Shown piece by piece: positions 10,001 through 18,411 of a stretch of 64,000 nt of DNA. The translations under genes were made by a program, and so were the position numbers. Positions within the stretch are counted from its first letter, which is position 1. The number at the start of each line of letters is the position of its first letter. The notes under the pieces were generated by a model, which saw only the letters and a program-made list of their open reading frames with translations, was not told the DNA's origin and made no database searches. The stretch is from Colwellia sp. Arc7-D (GTDB lineage: Bacteria; Pseudomonadota; Gammaproteobacteria; Enterobacterales; Alteromonadaceae): assembly GCF_003061515.1 (NCBI RefSeq), contig NZ_CP028924.1:3162001-3226000 (forward strand). The letters run 5' to 3'.

Positions 10001-10574
10001 ACTTGGCGAAGATCAAAGTGGCTCTATGAGCCAAGTTGGCTTTACTCTTTATATGGAAATGCTTGATGCCGCGGTTGCTGCGCTAAAAGACGGTAAGTCA
10101 TTATCACTTGACCAAGTCACTAAAACACAAACTGAAGTAGACTTGCGTGTTCCTGCTCTACTGCCAGATGACTACATATTCGATGTTAGCTTAAGACTAA
10201 GCTTGTATAAACGAATTGCCAGTTGCAAAAACAAGCAAGCACTTGACGATGTACAAGTTGAACTTATTGACCGTTTTGGCCTATTACCTCAGGCAGCGAA
10301 AAACTTAGTGCATATCGCTAAATTGAAACTGAAAGCTGAAAAAATTGGTATTACACGCATTGATGCAGGGCCTGCAGGAGGATCAATTGAATTTAGTGTT
10401 GATACCAAAGTCGATCATATGTTCATTTTTGGTTTAATTCAGCAACAACCGAAAATCTATAAAATGGATGGCAATAACAAACTTAAGTTTGCACTGGTGA
10501 GCGAAGATGCTAAATCGCGCTTTATTTTAATCACGACTATGCTGAACGAATTGGCGAATCACTTACGTGCTTAA
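7065..10574 (+). CDS. mfd: Transcription-repair coupling factor Mfd
   Basis: A full-length 1169-residue SF2 translocase. In order it has a UvrB-homology module (about 10-350), the RNA-polymerase-interacting domain near 480-560 (IGQPVVHIDHGIGRYMGL), and the helicase core with Walker A GDVGFGKTE near 648 and the DEEH box near 747. Then come the RecG-like motif QLHQLRGRVGRS and the C-terminal TRCF domain. Mfd removes stalled RNA polymerase from lesions and recruits UvrA. The stop codon overlaps the left arm of a 13-base stem. Confidence 0.98.
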   Translation: MSKNVSLFNPVLAKSRGKSADKKVWQNLPGSSATVAIFHGALSTQQPILLLTHDTPSALRLEQELASLNRQAKLPICLFPDWETLPYDTFSPHQDIISQRLATLYQLSRMDKGIVIVPISTLIQRLAPKQYIEANSLIIKKGDKKDLHQLRQSLEASGYRCVEQVMEHGEFSARGAILDIFPMGSNTPFRLDFFDDEIDEIRLFDPENQRSSDKVDGINLLPAHEFPTDTDGTNLFRSQYREQFTSTIDKESIYHQVSNGIMPAGIEYYLPLFFEQTNTLCDYLAENTLVIISGDIDKSLSHYWTDINYRYEDRRYDPTRPLLPPEQLFLNSEELYSALKPFDRINLKPEINEEEVKASQIQFDVHSLPDLTIDHKLKQPFELLNGFIASKETPNKLLFVAESQGRRESVLELLERNKIKPNIFSTIEEFVNSDAPLGITVNALSAGFIFQAKGSAKKNTIALITEAELLGDRVRQTRRRNKQQEIQNDAIFKNLAELSIGQPVVHIDHGIGRYMGLQTIENSGITTEFLVLSYAKEAKLYVPVASLHLISRYSGADAEHAPLHKLGNDTWSKAKQKAAEKVRDVAAELLDIYAKRASNHGYSFKRDKDDYRAFADSFGFEETFDQEQAINAVISDMLSPKAMDRLVCGDVGFGKTEVAMRAAFVAVNDGKQVAILVPTTLLAQQHYESFRDRFANWPISIEVLSRFKTTKEQNVVIKDVESGQIDILIGTHKLLQNSIKYKDLGLLVVDEEHRFGVKQKEKIKQLRANVDILTLTATPIPRTLNMAMGGMRDLSIIATPPAKRLAVKTFVRQRDDALIRESILREVLRGGQVYFLHNNVDTIDKTAADIQILLPEAKIITAHGQMRERELERVMSDFYHQRYNVLVCTTIIETGIDIPSANTIIMDRADHLGLAQLHQLRGRVGRSHHQAYAYLLTPHEKSMTKDAKKRLEAIASLEDLGAGFTLATHDLEIRGAGELLGEDQSGSMSQVGFTLYMEMLDAAVAALKDGKSLSLDQVTKTQTEVDLRVPALLPDDYIFDVSLRLSLYKRIASCKNKQALDDVQVELIDRFGLLPQAAKNLVHIAKLKLKAEKIGITRIDAGPAGGSIEFSVDTKVDHMFIFGLIQQQPKIYKMDGNNKLKFALVSEDAKSRFILITTMLNELANHLRA

Positions 10575-10603
10575 GAGCTAAAATGACTATTCATTTTAGC
10601 TCT
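10574..10603 (+). terminator. Hairpin at the end of mfd
   Basis: A perfect 13-base inverted repeat with a 4-base loop starts on the last base of the mfd stop codon. It lacks a T run, so termination may be partial; csiV begins 90 bases further on. Confidence 0.6.
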
Positions 10604-10692
10604 CTACTAGCTAACAGATAACTGATTGATAATGTAAGTATTGAGTACTTTTGCTATTATATCTTGGTACATAACCATTAACTGGATACTGA

Positions 10693-12315
10693 ATGAAATT
10701 AACACAACTATTTTTATGTTCTGCCTCGTTAGCATTGCCGCTAACGCTACATGCAGCAACGCAAAAAAGTAATGACAGATGGTTTGATGTCGAAATTATT
10801 ATTTTTAGTCAATTAGATGATAAAAGTCAGTCAAAAGAAAACTTTCCAGATACCAGTGAACTGCCTAATTATCCACGCGCTGAAGATTTGCTAAGACACT
10901 ATATTAACCCGAATATTCGTAGCTTAAAGCAATTACTGCCTAGCTGTGACTCGCCACAATATGGTAAAAGCTTAGTAGAACAAAACGCTAAGTTACCCGC
11001 TATTTTTAATCAAAAATCATTAGATGAACTGGCAAAAACAGCCGATTTTAATGACGAAAACCAAGCAACATCGTTAAATAATGGCCAATTAACTGAAGCT
11101 AACATTATTGCTGAACCTACGACAGCTAACACAACAGATACTTTAACTTCGCCTACCTTAGCAGCAAGTGATACAGGCGACAGTTCGAGTTTTTCTGACC
11201 ATACCCGTACAACAAGCGAAAACGTGCCGATAAATAACGACTCTCTGCTCAGTAATGCACAAGAAAATGCACAAAATGATTTATTAAATAGTCAGACAAC
11301 AATGGCTTTACCTGAGTTATCTGCTGCTGAACGTGAAAAAATACAACAGCTAGTATTAGCGGCTGAAAATGAGTTTCAAGTACTTAAATTCAACTATACA
11401 AGGATCACTGAGCCTAAAATACTATGTAAAATAGATGAAGCATTCTTTAGTGATTACCAAGCTGAGCATCCGAATTTTGATTACGATGATTTTACCGTCG
11501 ATAAAATGCCATTGTTAATTGATGGCAAAGAAGATATCGACAATGACAAAACCCATTTACTGAGTAAAGATTCGTTACAGCTTGATGATATTATACAAGA
11601 CTTAAGATACAGCAAAAACTTTCGCCCTCTATTACACATGGGCTGGCGTCAAGTTGCTAGACCTGAAAAAGAATCTGTGCCAGTCAAAGTATATGCAGGT
11701 GATAATTTCTCAGCAGATCACAAAAAACAATTGGCCTACTATAATAAGCAAAAAAACTTGTACATTGCCCAAGCTAAAGAAACCAGTAACGAGCAAGATC
11801 CAATAAGCATAGCTACAATCGAAAATCAGGCGAGTAACCACCAAGAAGAGCAAATACAAGCGGCGCAAAAGATACGTATTCAGGAAGTGATTAAACAACT
11901 TTCGCAGGTAAATGAGAATACAGAGGCGCTTTTAACTGAACTTGAAGTACAAGAGTTATCGCTAAAAGCAGCTAGCCAAAATCCATTAGTTTCAGTACCG
12001 CCAGTAGCGCCAGTTCAACCTTGGTATATCGACGGTTTTTTCAATATCCATTTACAGCACTATTTATTTATTACCGCTGACTTTAATATTTTAGATAAAA
12101 ATTTAAGTGAACTTGCCACCGCTCGATTGACCGAAAACGCTCCAGATGTTTTACCGACAAAGGGAAAAACGTCAAAGCCAATTCAAGCAAAGTCTATTAG
12201 ATTTAAACAAGACCGTCGTGTTATCAGTGGTGAAGTACATTACTTTGACCACCCTTACATGGGAATGATAGTGCAAATACGGCCATATACAAAACCAGAG
12301 CCAGAAGCCAATTAA
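10693..12315 (+). CDS. CsiV-family periplasmic protein
   Basis: A 540-residue protein with a signal peptide (cleavage probably after the LHA near residue 21). The start of the mature protein, WFDVEIIIFSQ, and the C-terminal block ending in DHPYMGMIVQIRPY are typical of the CsiV family, whose Vibrio member is a peptidoglycan-binding cell-shape protein. Between these blocks lies a long polar, Ser/Thr/Asn-rich stretch (about 105-215) and an alpha-helical region (about 345-420), making it longer than typical members. Its position after mfd is the usual one. Role in this organism is inferred from family only. Confidence 0.78.
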   Translation: MKLTQLFLCSASLALPLTLHAATQKSNDRWFDVEIIIFSQLDDKSQSKENFPDTSELPNYPRAEDLLRHYINPNIRSLKQLLPSCDSPQYGKSLVEQNAKLPAIFNQKSLDELAKTADFNDENQATSLNNGQLTEANIIAEPTTANTTDTLTSPTLAASDTGDSSSFSDHTRTTSENVPINNDSLLSNAQENAQNDLLNSQTTMALPELSAAEREKIQQLVLAAENEFQVLKFNYTRITEPKILCKIDEAFFSDYQAEHPNFDYDDFTVDKMPLLIDGKEDIDNDKTHLLSKDSLQLDDIIQDLRYSKNFRPLLHMGWRQVARPEKESVPVKVYAGDNFSADHKKQLAYYNKQKNLYIAQAKETSNEQDPISIATIENQASNHQEEQIQAAQKIRIQEVIKQLSQVNENTEALLTELEVQELSLKAASQNPLVSVPPVAPVQPWYIDGFFNIHLQHYLFITADFNILDKNLSELATARLTENAPDVLPTKGKTSKPIQAKSIRFKQDRRVISGEVHYFDHPYMGMIVQIRPYTKPEPEAN

Positions 12316-12357
12316 CCACATTTTAACGACTTACATTACTATACTTTAGAGGACACT

Positions 12358-12648
12358 ATGGATAAAGAAATTGAAATTCAAGCGGCAGTATTTCGTCGTT
12401 TACTCGCGCATTTAGATAATCGCAAAGATGTACAAAATATTGAATTAATGAACCTTGCAGGCTTTTGTCGTAACTGTTTTTCTAAATGGACAGTCGCAGA
12501 GGCTGAAAAGTTAGGTGTTAATGTTGACATTGATACCGCCCGTGAACAGGTTTATGGCATGCCTTACAGTGAATGGAAAGACAAACATCAATTACCTGCA
12601 ACTGACGAACAACTTGAAAAATTTAATCAGCTAAACCCGAAAAAATAA
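12358..12648 (+). CDS. DUF1244 family protein
   Basis: A 96-residue soluble protein with the conserved DUF1244 core: AVFRRLLAHL, GFCRNCFSKW (two Cys at about 38 and 41) and YGMPYSEWK. No enzymatic function is known for the family. It follows the csiV-like gene by 42 bases and is probably on the same transcript. Confidence 0.85.
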   Translation: MDKEIEIQAAVFRRLLAHLDNRKDVQNIELMNLAGFCRNCFSKWTVAEAEKLGVNVDIDTAREQVYGMPYSEWKDKHQLPATDEQLEKFNQLNPKK

Positions 12649-12735
12649 TGACTAAAAATTTGGGCAATATTGACTTCCATTGCTATGATTAAAATTCCTA
12701 TTTAAGTTATTGACGTTAGCAAGGTATTAAAATTC

Positions 12736-13503
12736 ATGAGATTTAACCGCTCTTTAATTCTGCTAACGTTAATGCTGACTTCAAGCTTTACTCATTCAAG
12801 TCACTTACTTCGCACGTCTTACTACAGTCAAAATGTTGCACCACAGTTATTTTTTGATGATATGGGTAGACCCATCAGTGGCATTCTTTTTGATATCACT
12901 CATGCGATTGCAGAACAGTTAAGCATGGAACTAGAAATGCTGCCTATTCCACGAAAAAGAATAGAGCAATCGTTAGAAACAAATGTTATTGATTTACATT
13001 GTGTGGCTAACCCTAAATGGTATAAATCAATTTATTTGAAGTGGAGTGATGTTATTTATAACAATCCAGATCTTTTGATTAACCGCCTAGGCATAAATAC
13101 TTTGACGGTATTGTCGGATTACAAAAAACTTAAAATTGGTACAACATTAGGTTACATATACCCTGAATTATCTAGCTACATTGAGAATAAAAATATACTC
13201 CCTGTTATTAGCGTGACACCTTCAGAAAGTTATGAGAAATATCGTAAAAATAAAATATCAGGTTTTGTAAGTGCATCTATTGAGGCATCTTATTTTTATA
13301 GAAAAATAGAAGATTCCGTGGTGCATATGAATGACAACGAAATACATTGTGCGCTATCACCGAGTTTAAACAAGGAAACCATAAATAATATTAATACGGC
13401 CATTGGAACTCTAAAAGAATCTGGTGAAATTGAGACTATTTTAGAAAGATACAAAAAAGTACCAGGCTCACAACTTCAAACGGCTCAAGACTATAGCGAA
13501 TAG
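12736..13503 (+). CDS. Periplasmic solute-binding protein, ABC transporter family 3 type
   Basis: A 255-residue protein with a signal peptide (about 1-21, ending in THSS). The remainder fits the two-lobed SBP_bac_3 fold: a first block reading GRPISGILFDITHAIAEQL, and a late block with NTAIGTLKESGEIETILERY. No ABC permease or ATPase is adjacent, so it may be an orphan receptor-like protein, as is common in Alteromonadales. Ligand unknown. Confidence 0.72.
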   Translation: MRFNRSLILLTLMLTSSFTHSSHLLRTSYYSQNVAPQLFFDDMGRPISGILFDITHAIAEQLSMELEMLPIPRKRIEQSLETNVIDLHCVANPKWYKSIYLKWSDVIYNNPDLLINRLGINTLTVLSDYKKLKIGTTLGYIYPELSSYIENKNILPVISVTPSESYEKYRKNKISGFVSASIEASYFYRKIEDSVVHMNDNEIHCALSPSLNKETINNINTAIGTLKESGEIETILERYKKVPGSQLQTAQDYSE

Positions 13504-13524
13504 TAAATTTATAAAATTTTATTA

Positions 13525-13854
13525 TTAAATTTTCACATTAATTGCAGTTTCATTGGCTCGGCGATCTTTTCGATCACGGGACTCTAACCAACGACCTCTG
13601 TTAAGTACTTTTTCTCTGCGCTCTTCCCCGGTACGGCGATCATCTTCAACGATTTTTTTCTTTGGCGGGTTATTTTCAACGACTACAGGAAGCAAAGTAC
13701 GTTCTTGTTTATATTTTACCTTTTTATTTTTCTCTTTCTTTTGTTTACTATCCTTTGCCGAAGGCTCGGGCTTAGCTGTATAGCTATCAGGTAGTAGATC
13801 AGTAAATACTTCCATTTTGACTCGTGATTGCCTTTTATAATTTAAGTTAAGCAT
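13525..13854 (-). CDS. Small basic protein of unknown function
   Basis: A 109-residue Lys/Arg-rich protein without membrane segments. Its C-terminal half has the charged string DRRTGEERRE (about 73-82) followed by NRGRWLESRDRKDRRANE. An internal Met at residue 14 (13815) is an alternative start. RR-x-G-E-ERR strings occur in short unannotated proteins of marine Gammaproteobacteria, but I assign no function. It faces the solute-binding protein gene tail to tail. Confidence 0.55.
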   Translation of the reverse strand: MLNLNYKRQSRVKMEVFTDLLPDSYTAKPEPSAKDSKQKKEKNKKVKYKQERTLLPVVVENNPPKKKIVEDDRRTGEERREKVLNRGRWLESRDRKDRRANETAINVKI

Positions 13855-14168
13855 TATGCTTATAATTATATAATCGGCAATTTACAGAAAAAGTTTACTA
13901 TTTTTATTACAAAATACGGTCTAATTTTTAATCAAGGTGCACAAATAAAAGTAAGTCCTAATTAAATAACAAAAAAATATGATCCACACTTTTTGATTCT
14001 TTATCTAAAAGTAAGGTTAAGTTAGCCACTACAGCCTGCATTGGCTAAAATGGGTGAAGCCTAAGAAATGCTATATTTGATGGTTAAACGCTATCTACCG
14101 AGTAAATTTTCAAAAGTGTATTAATACCTATTTACCCAACAACAATTAATTTATTTATAAAAGACCAC
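13855..14168. other. Intergenic gap without a recognisable gene
   Basis: 314 AT-rich bases. The only structure seen is a short inverted repeat (TTAGCCA / TGGCTAA) around 14031-14058, possibly linked to the end of rsuA. Nothing else is supported. Confidence 0.4.
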
Positions 14169-14858
14169 TCACTGAAAAGCACTGACCTCTTCTGGCGTTA
14201 AATATCGCCACTCACCTAAAGGCAAATCTGCAAGCTTTACAGGGCCTATTTGCTCGCGATGCAAACCAACAACTTTATTACCAACAGCGGCAAACATTCG
14301 TTTAACTTGATGATACTTACCTTCAGTAATAGTCAGCAATACTTCGCGCTCTTCTACTTGCTCTAACTTCGCAGGACGAGTTAAATCGGTTTCACCTTGA
14401 AGTTGCACACCAACGGTGAATTTATCGGCCGTATCGTCTTTTAAGGGGCTTCTCAACCATACACGGTAAACCTTTTCACAGTGTTTTTTAGGAGAGATAA
14501 TATTATGTGACCAACGCCCGTCGTCAGTGATTAACACTAATCCTGTTGTGTCAGCATCTAAGCGACCCGCAATATGCATATCGAATGCCCTATCTACATC
14601 AATGAGATGTAATAACGAGGGGTAGATTTCATCAACATTTGAACAAATGGTATCGAGTGGTTTGTGAAGAATAATATAACGAGAACTACGCGCAGTTAGC
14701 GATTGACCTTCTATACAAACATCATTATTTTCATGAACCTGTGTCGCGGGATCTTTAATCACAACATCGTTTACCGTAACTTTACTCATTTTGAGCAATT
14801 TTTTAGCTTCGGTGCGGGTGAGTTCGGTACTTTTGCAAATAAATTTATCAAGACGCAT
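14169..14858 (-). CDS. rsuA: 16S rRNA pseudouridine 516 synthase RsuA
   Basis: A 229-residue enzyme with an S4 RNA-binding domain at about 1-60 and a pseudouridine synthase domain with the catalytic-Asp motif GRLDADTTGLVLITDDG at about 97-113. The late block GKYHQVKRMFAAVGN is typical of the RsuA branch. It modifies U516 of 16S rRNA during small-subunit assembly. It is monocistronic as far as can be seen. Confidence 0.92.
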   Translation of the reverse strand: MRLDKFICKSTELTRTEAKKLLKMSKVTVNDVVIKDPATQVHENNDVCIEGQSLTARSSRYIILHKPLDTICSNVDEIYPSLLHLIDVDRAFDMHIAGRLDADTTGLVLITDDGRWSHNIISPKKHCEKVYRVWLRSPLKDDTADKFTVGVQLQGETDLTRPAKLEQVEEREVLLTITEGKYHQVKRMFAAVGNKVVGLHREQIGPVKLADLPLGEWRYLTPEEVSAFQ

Positions 14859-14963
14859 AGTCAGTAATATCGTAAAAAAGGTTATGAAGTAAGGCGAGGC
14901 TATTATCGCTATTTGAATATTTTTAGCAAGGCTAGAAAAATAAAACGCCCTTAGTTTTACGCA

Positions 14964-15458
14964 TTATTTATTGTCCTTTAATGTGTCTGAAACAGATGAT
15001 TTATTAAGTATCATGTACAACACGTTTTCTAAGGGGATATTTTCAGGATAACACGCAAAACTAAAACCAAGTTTTTGATAACTTTTAATCGCACTGTGGT
15101 TATGTTCTAAAACAAATAATGAACAGGCGTTAGTTTTTAAATCGGCCGTTCCTTTAGCCATGAGTTGTGCTATTAAATGCCTTGCAACCCCTTGGCCACG
15201 AAGATGAGGATTAATAACTAATCTTGCAAGATGGCATCTACCCGAACGTAAATAATATTGCCCAAAACCTAACAATTCTGATTGCGCCGAAAGTAATGAA
15301 AATGACGCTAATGTAGACAATTTCAAGTCACATTTAAACTGTTCTAAATCAAATGGAAACCTAAATTCTGGCCCTGACCAAATATCCAACTCTGCCTGAG
15401 TCGAAAACCAAGTCATAAGCTCAACTAATTGAGTATCTGTTGGTGTAGATAAATACAT
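14964..15458 (-). CDS. GNAT family N-acetyltransferase
   Basis: I chose the Met at about 15458 (MYLSTPTDTQ) because an AAGGTGG ribosome-binding sequence precedes it and the frame upstream (to GTG 15530) encodes an unlikely tail. The resulting 164-residue protein has the acetyl-CoA loop LRGQGVARHLI near 105-115 and a C-terminal block SYQKLGFS, both typical of GNAT enzymes. Substrate unknown. It lies just downstream of the XdhC gene on the same strand and may be co-transcribed. Confidence 0.8.
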   Translation of the reverse strand: MYLSTPTDTQLVELMTWFSTQAELDIWSGPEFRFPFDLEQFKCDLKLSTLASFSLLSAQSELLGFGQYYLRSGRCHLARLVINPHLRGQGVARHLIAQLMAKGTADLKTNACSLFVLEHNHSAIKSYQKLGFSFACYPENIPLENVLYMILNKSSVSDTLKDNK

Positions 15459-15554
15459 AGCCACCTTGTGTCTTTTATGTGCATAAAATAGATATGGCAG
15501 AATAAACATGAAAATGAATATTCGCCTCACGACTTGAACTAAGCATAAGTTAGG

Positions 15555-16664
15555 TTAAGTTAGCTCGCTATTAATAAACTTACCTGATAACGCTAAACCA
15601 TTACGATTATGCAAAATGCTATGACATTGCGCTAATATCGATAAAGCAATCGACTCAGGAAGCTCTCCACCAATATCTAAACCTACAGGACCATTAACCT
15701 GCCGCATTAACCAAGCTTTATCCTCTATATTCGACAACGCTTCAACATTACCTCGACGTTCAAGAGGGCCTAATAAGCCAATATATTTCGCAACGTTGCT
15801 TTTATGCAATAAACGTAACCATGCAGCGTCTAAATTTAAGTTGTGTGTCATTAACACCGCCGCATCAATTTGTTGAAACTGTGGTGATAGCGAAAAGTCA
15901 TCTGGATGAATTCTCACAATTTCGGCGGCATGCTTAAAGTTGCTGCTTCGTGCGTAGCTAGAACGATGATCAACAACCGTTACTCGCCAACCCATTTGTG
16001 CAGCCATTGTTACTAATGCAATAGCATCAGAGCCTCCACCAAAAATCCAAAAATTAATTGGGGCAGAAACTTTAGTCACCGAGTGCTCAGCTCCGTCTAT
16101 AACAACATTGCAATGAACCTTGTCGTGCTCGACCATTTGCACCACGGCATCATTTAAAGTCGAGTTACTATGCTGTGTTGTCGTTAACAATAATTGCCCT
16201 ACATCGTTAAACAAAGTTAATTCATTTAACGCTTGTTGGGCTGAATTTTTTGTGAGAAATGTTTGCTGTAAATAACTTGTTTTGCCAGCTTGCATGCATT
16301 TAAAAAGCAGCGCTAATAAATCATGATGTGCTGTAGTGATATATTGCAGTAATACCCCTATTTTGCCTTTACAACCTACACCTAGCTCTGCGGCGTAACC
16401 ATCTTCTTCAAGCATATCGTATTCAACAAAATGAGCCTGTTCGTTATCAAACACCTTCTTAGCATGCAGTACAATATTAGCTTCTAAACAACCACCACTG
16501 ACTAAACCATGGGATTGCCCTAAGTTATTCACCAGCATAATAGCGCCTGGAGAGCGATAACTTGAACCTTCTTTACTGACTATAGTGGCAAGTACCCAGT
16601 TAAGTTTTTCACTATGATTAAGGTAATATTCGAGTAAGGAAAAATGAGAGTGATTGTTAAGCAA
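15555..16664 (-). CDS. XdhC/CoxI family protein (molybdenum-hydroxylase maturation type)
   Basis: A 369-residue protein with the N-terminal XdhC_CoxI domain (ATIVSKEGSSYRSPGAIM, then GGCLEAN and GVGCKGKIGVL) and a C-terminal Rossmann domain starting WIFGGGSDAIALV near 208. Family members insert or sulfurate the molybdenum cofactor of xanthine-dehydrogenase-type enzymes. No molybdenum hydroxylase or MobA-like gene is in the window, so its client must be elsewhere. Confidence 0.85.
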   Translation of the reverse strand: MLNNHSHFSLLEYYLNHSEKLNWVLATIVSKEGSSYRSPGAIMLVNNLGQSHGLVSGGCLEANIVLHAKKVFDNEQAHFVEYDMLEEDGYAAELGVGCKGKIGVLLQYITTAHHDLLALLFKCMQAGKTSYLQQTFLTKNSAQQALNELTLFNDVGQLLLTTTQHSNSTLNDAVVQMVEHDKVHCNVVIDGAEHSVTKVSAPINFWIFGGGSDAIALVTMAAQMGWRVTVVDHRSSYARSSNFKHAAEIVRIHPDDFSLSPQFQQIDAAVLMTHNLNLDAAWLRLLHKSNVAKYIGLLGPLERRGNVEALSNIEDKAWLMRQVNGPVGLDIGGELPESIALSILAQCHSILHNRNGLALSGKFINSELT

Positions 16665-16742
16665 GGAAAATCCTTAGTGTTCGGGTAATTCAGTTTATAA
16701 GTAAAAGAAAGGTAACTGAGTATTTAAGAGTTGGAATTTATG

Positions 16743-16782
16743 ATGTCTAGCCAATATTTACATAATTATATCGACTAGACAT
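16743..16782 (-). terminator. Possible 3' hairpin after the HD-GYP gene
   Basis: Inverted repeat ATGTCTAG / CTAGACAT with a 24-base loop, just beyond the HD-GYP stop at 16798. The loop is long and the tail weak; it coincides with the end of the six-gene signalling operon. Confidence 0.35.
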
Positions 16783-16797
16783 ATTTTAAATTAATAT

Positions 16798-18405
16798 TTA
16801 ACTGAGTAAAGCTTCAATATCAAATTCATCAAGTTGTTTAGGGTCAGCAAAGTTTATAATGTATTGCTCATAAACTTTAGAGCGCACAAATATAGCAAAT
16901 AAATCAGAGTCTAGATGATTGTTTTTTGCCATGTTGCTCATTATTTTTAAACACTCACTTACCGGCTTTGCACTTTTATAAGGTCTATCGGCGGCGGATA
17001 ACGCTTCAAAAATATCAGCTAATGCCATTAATCTTGCAGGCACCGACATTTGCTCTTTGACCAGACCTCGAGGATAACCTTTACCGTCCATTGTTTCATG
17101 ATGGCCTAAAGCATATTCAGCTACATTCGAAAGGTGCTTAGGAAATGGTAATGCTTCGAGAATATCTAAAGTAACATCCATGTGCTTTTGAATAATTTTT
17201 CTTTCGTCATTATTCAATGTACCGCGCTTGATACTTAAATTGATTATTTCATCTTCAGATAAAATGGGTTGTTTTACTTTATCAATAGTAACTTCATATC
17301 TCGCTGAAATAGCGTGTATGTTTTGCTCTTGATCGTCAGTTAGGAATTCGCCACCAACATTAACTTTTTGTAAAAATGCGGTATCTAATGTTAATTGTTT
17401 TCGCGCTAAATCTCTTTCACGCTCTAATTGTTCTACCCTAACTGTTTTACCTGCTTTTAATGCCGTGATCATTTGTTCTTGAAATTTTAGATCAATATCT
17501 CGACGGGCAATTTCTAGCTTAGCAGTAACATAATGTATACGATCAAATATAGTTTCTAACTTTCTTGATTTTTCCATCACATGATCAGGTGTCGCAATTT
17601 TGCCACAATCATGCAGCCAACCTGCAATACTTAACTGATGTCTATCTTGTGCTGAAAGTTTAAACGATGCTAAGGGCCCCTCATCATAATCACTTACTGC
17701 GTCAGCAATCATTAACGTAAGTTCAGGCACTCGCTTGCAGTGCCCTCCGGTATGAGAAGATTTAGCATCAATTGCCACAGCAATGGTTTTAGCAAATGAC
17801 TCAAACAATTGCTGCATGTTTAAAATAAGTGCACGATTTGTTAAAGCAATAGCACCTAATGATGCAAAGGATAAAATTTGTTGCTCAACTTCAGTTGAAA
17901 AGCTAATTATATCTGAACCTTCCATCGCATTTATTAATTGAATAACGCCAATAATATCACCTGTGTGATCTTGTAGCGGAAAAGTCAGCATTGATTTTGT
18001 TCGGTAACCCGTTGTGCTATCCATTTTCCTTGCAGCACTAAAGTCGAATGGCAGCGCATCATAAACATCTTCAATGTTAATGACTTCACCGGTGTTTGCA
18101 GCATGTGCAACAATGGCTGAACGATTTGGCTGGTTATCAATAAATAATGGAATACCAGGAAAGTTGATAGGCGAATCAGAACTGCCACCTAGGTGAAGAT
18201 TCATACTTTGATTGTATATGGTGCGAAACTCTAACTCTTTTAAGCCATTAACCAAATAGATAGAACCGGCATCTGAATTTGAAACTTCTACTGCCGCAAA
18301 CAAAATTTTCTCCATCAGTAAGTCGGTATTTTCTTCTTTACTTAATTGGATACTAATATTTAATAAATGCTCAAAGGCAGCTTGTTGTGATGATTTTTTT
18401 GTCAT
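16798..18405 (-). CDS. GAF domain and HD-GYP phosphodiesterase
   Basis: A 535-residue soluble protein. A GAF sensor domain covers about 25-175. The HD-GYP domain begins near 215 (HTGGHCKRV), with the metal-binding HDCGKI near 264 and GHHETMDGKGYPRG near 431-444, and ends with ADIFEALSAADRPYK. HD-GYP enzymes hydrolyse cyclic di-GMP or related dinucleotides. Unusually, about 130 residues of charged helical sequence sit between the HD and GYP motifs. Its start is 6 bases after the cyclase stop, the last gene of an operon that also encodes a nucleotide cyclase. Catalytic activity is likely because the motifs are intact; GAF ligand unknown. Confidence 0.88.
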   Translation of the reverse strand: MTKKSSQQAAFEHLLNISIQLSKEENTDLLMEKILFAAVEVSNSDAGSIYLVNGLKELEFRTIYNQSMNLHLGGSSDSPINFPGIPLFIDNQPNRSAIVAHAANTGEVINIEDVYDALPFDFSAARKMDSTTGYRTKSMLTFPLQDHTGDIIGVIQLINAMEGSDIISFSTEVEQQILSFASLGAIALTNRALILNMQQLFESFAKTIAVAIDAKSSHTGGHCKRVPELTLMIADAVSDYDEGPLASFKLSAQDRHQLSIAGWLHDCGKIATPDHVMEKSRKLETIFDRIHYVTAKLEIARRDIDLKFQEQMITALKAGKTVRVEQLERERDLARKQLTLDTAFLQKVNVGGEFLTDDQEQNIHAISARYEVTIDKVKQPILSEDEIINLSIKRGTLNNDERKIIQKHMDVTLDILEALPFPKHLSNVAEYALGHHETMDGKGYPRGLVKEQMSVPARLMALADIFEALSAADRPYKSAKPVSECLKIMSNMAKNNHLDSDLFAIFVRSKVYEQYIINFADPKQLDEFDIEALLS

Positions 18406-18411
18406 AATGAA

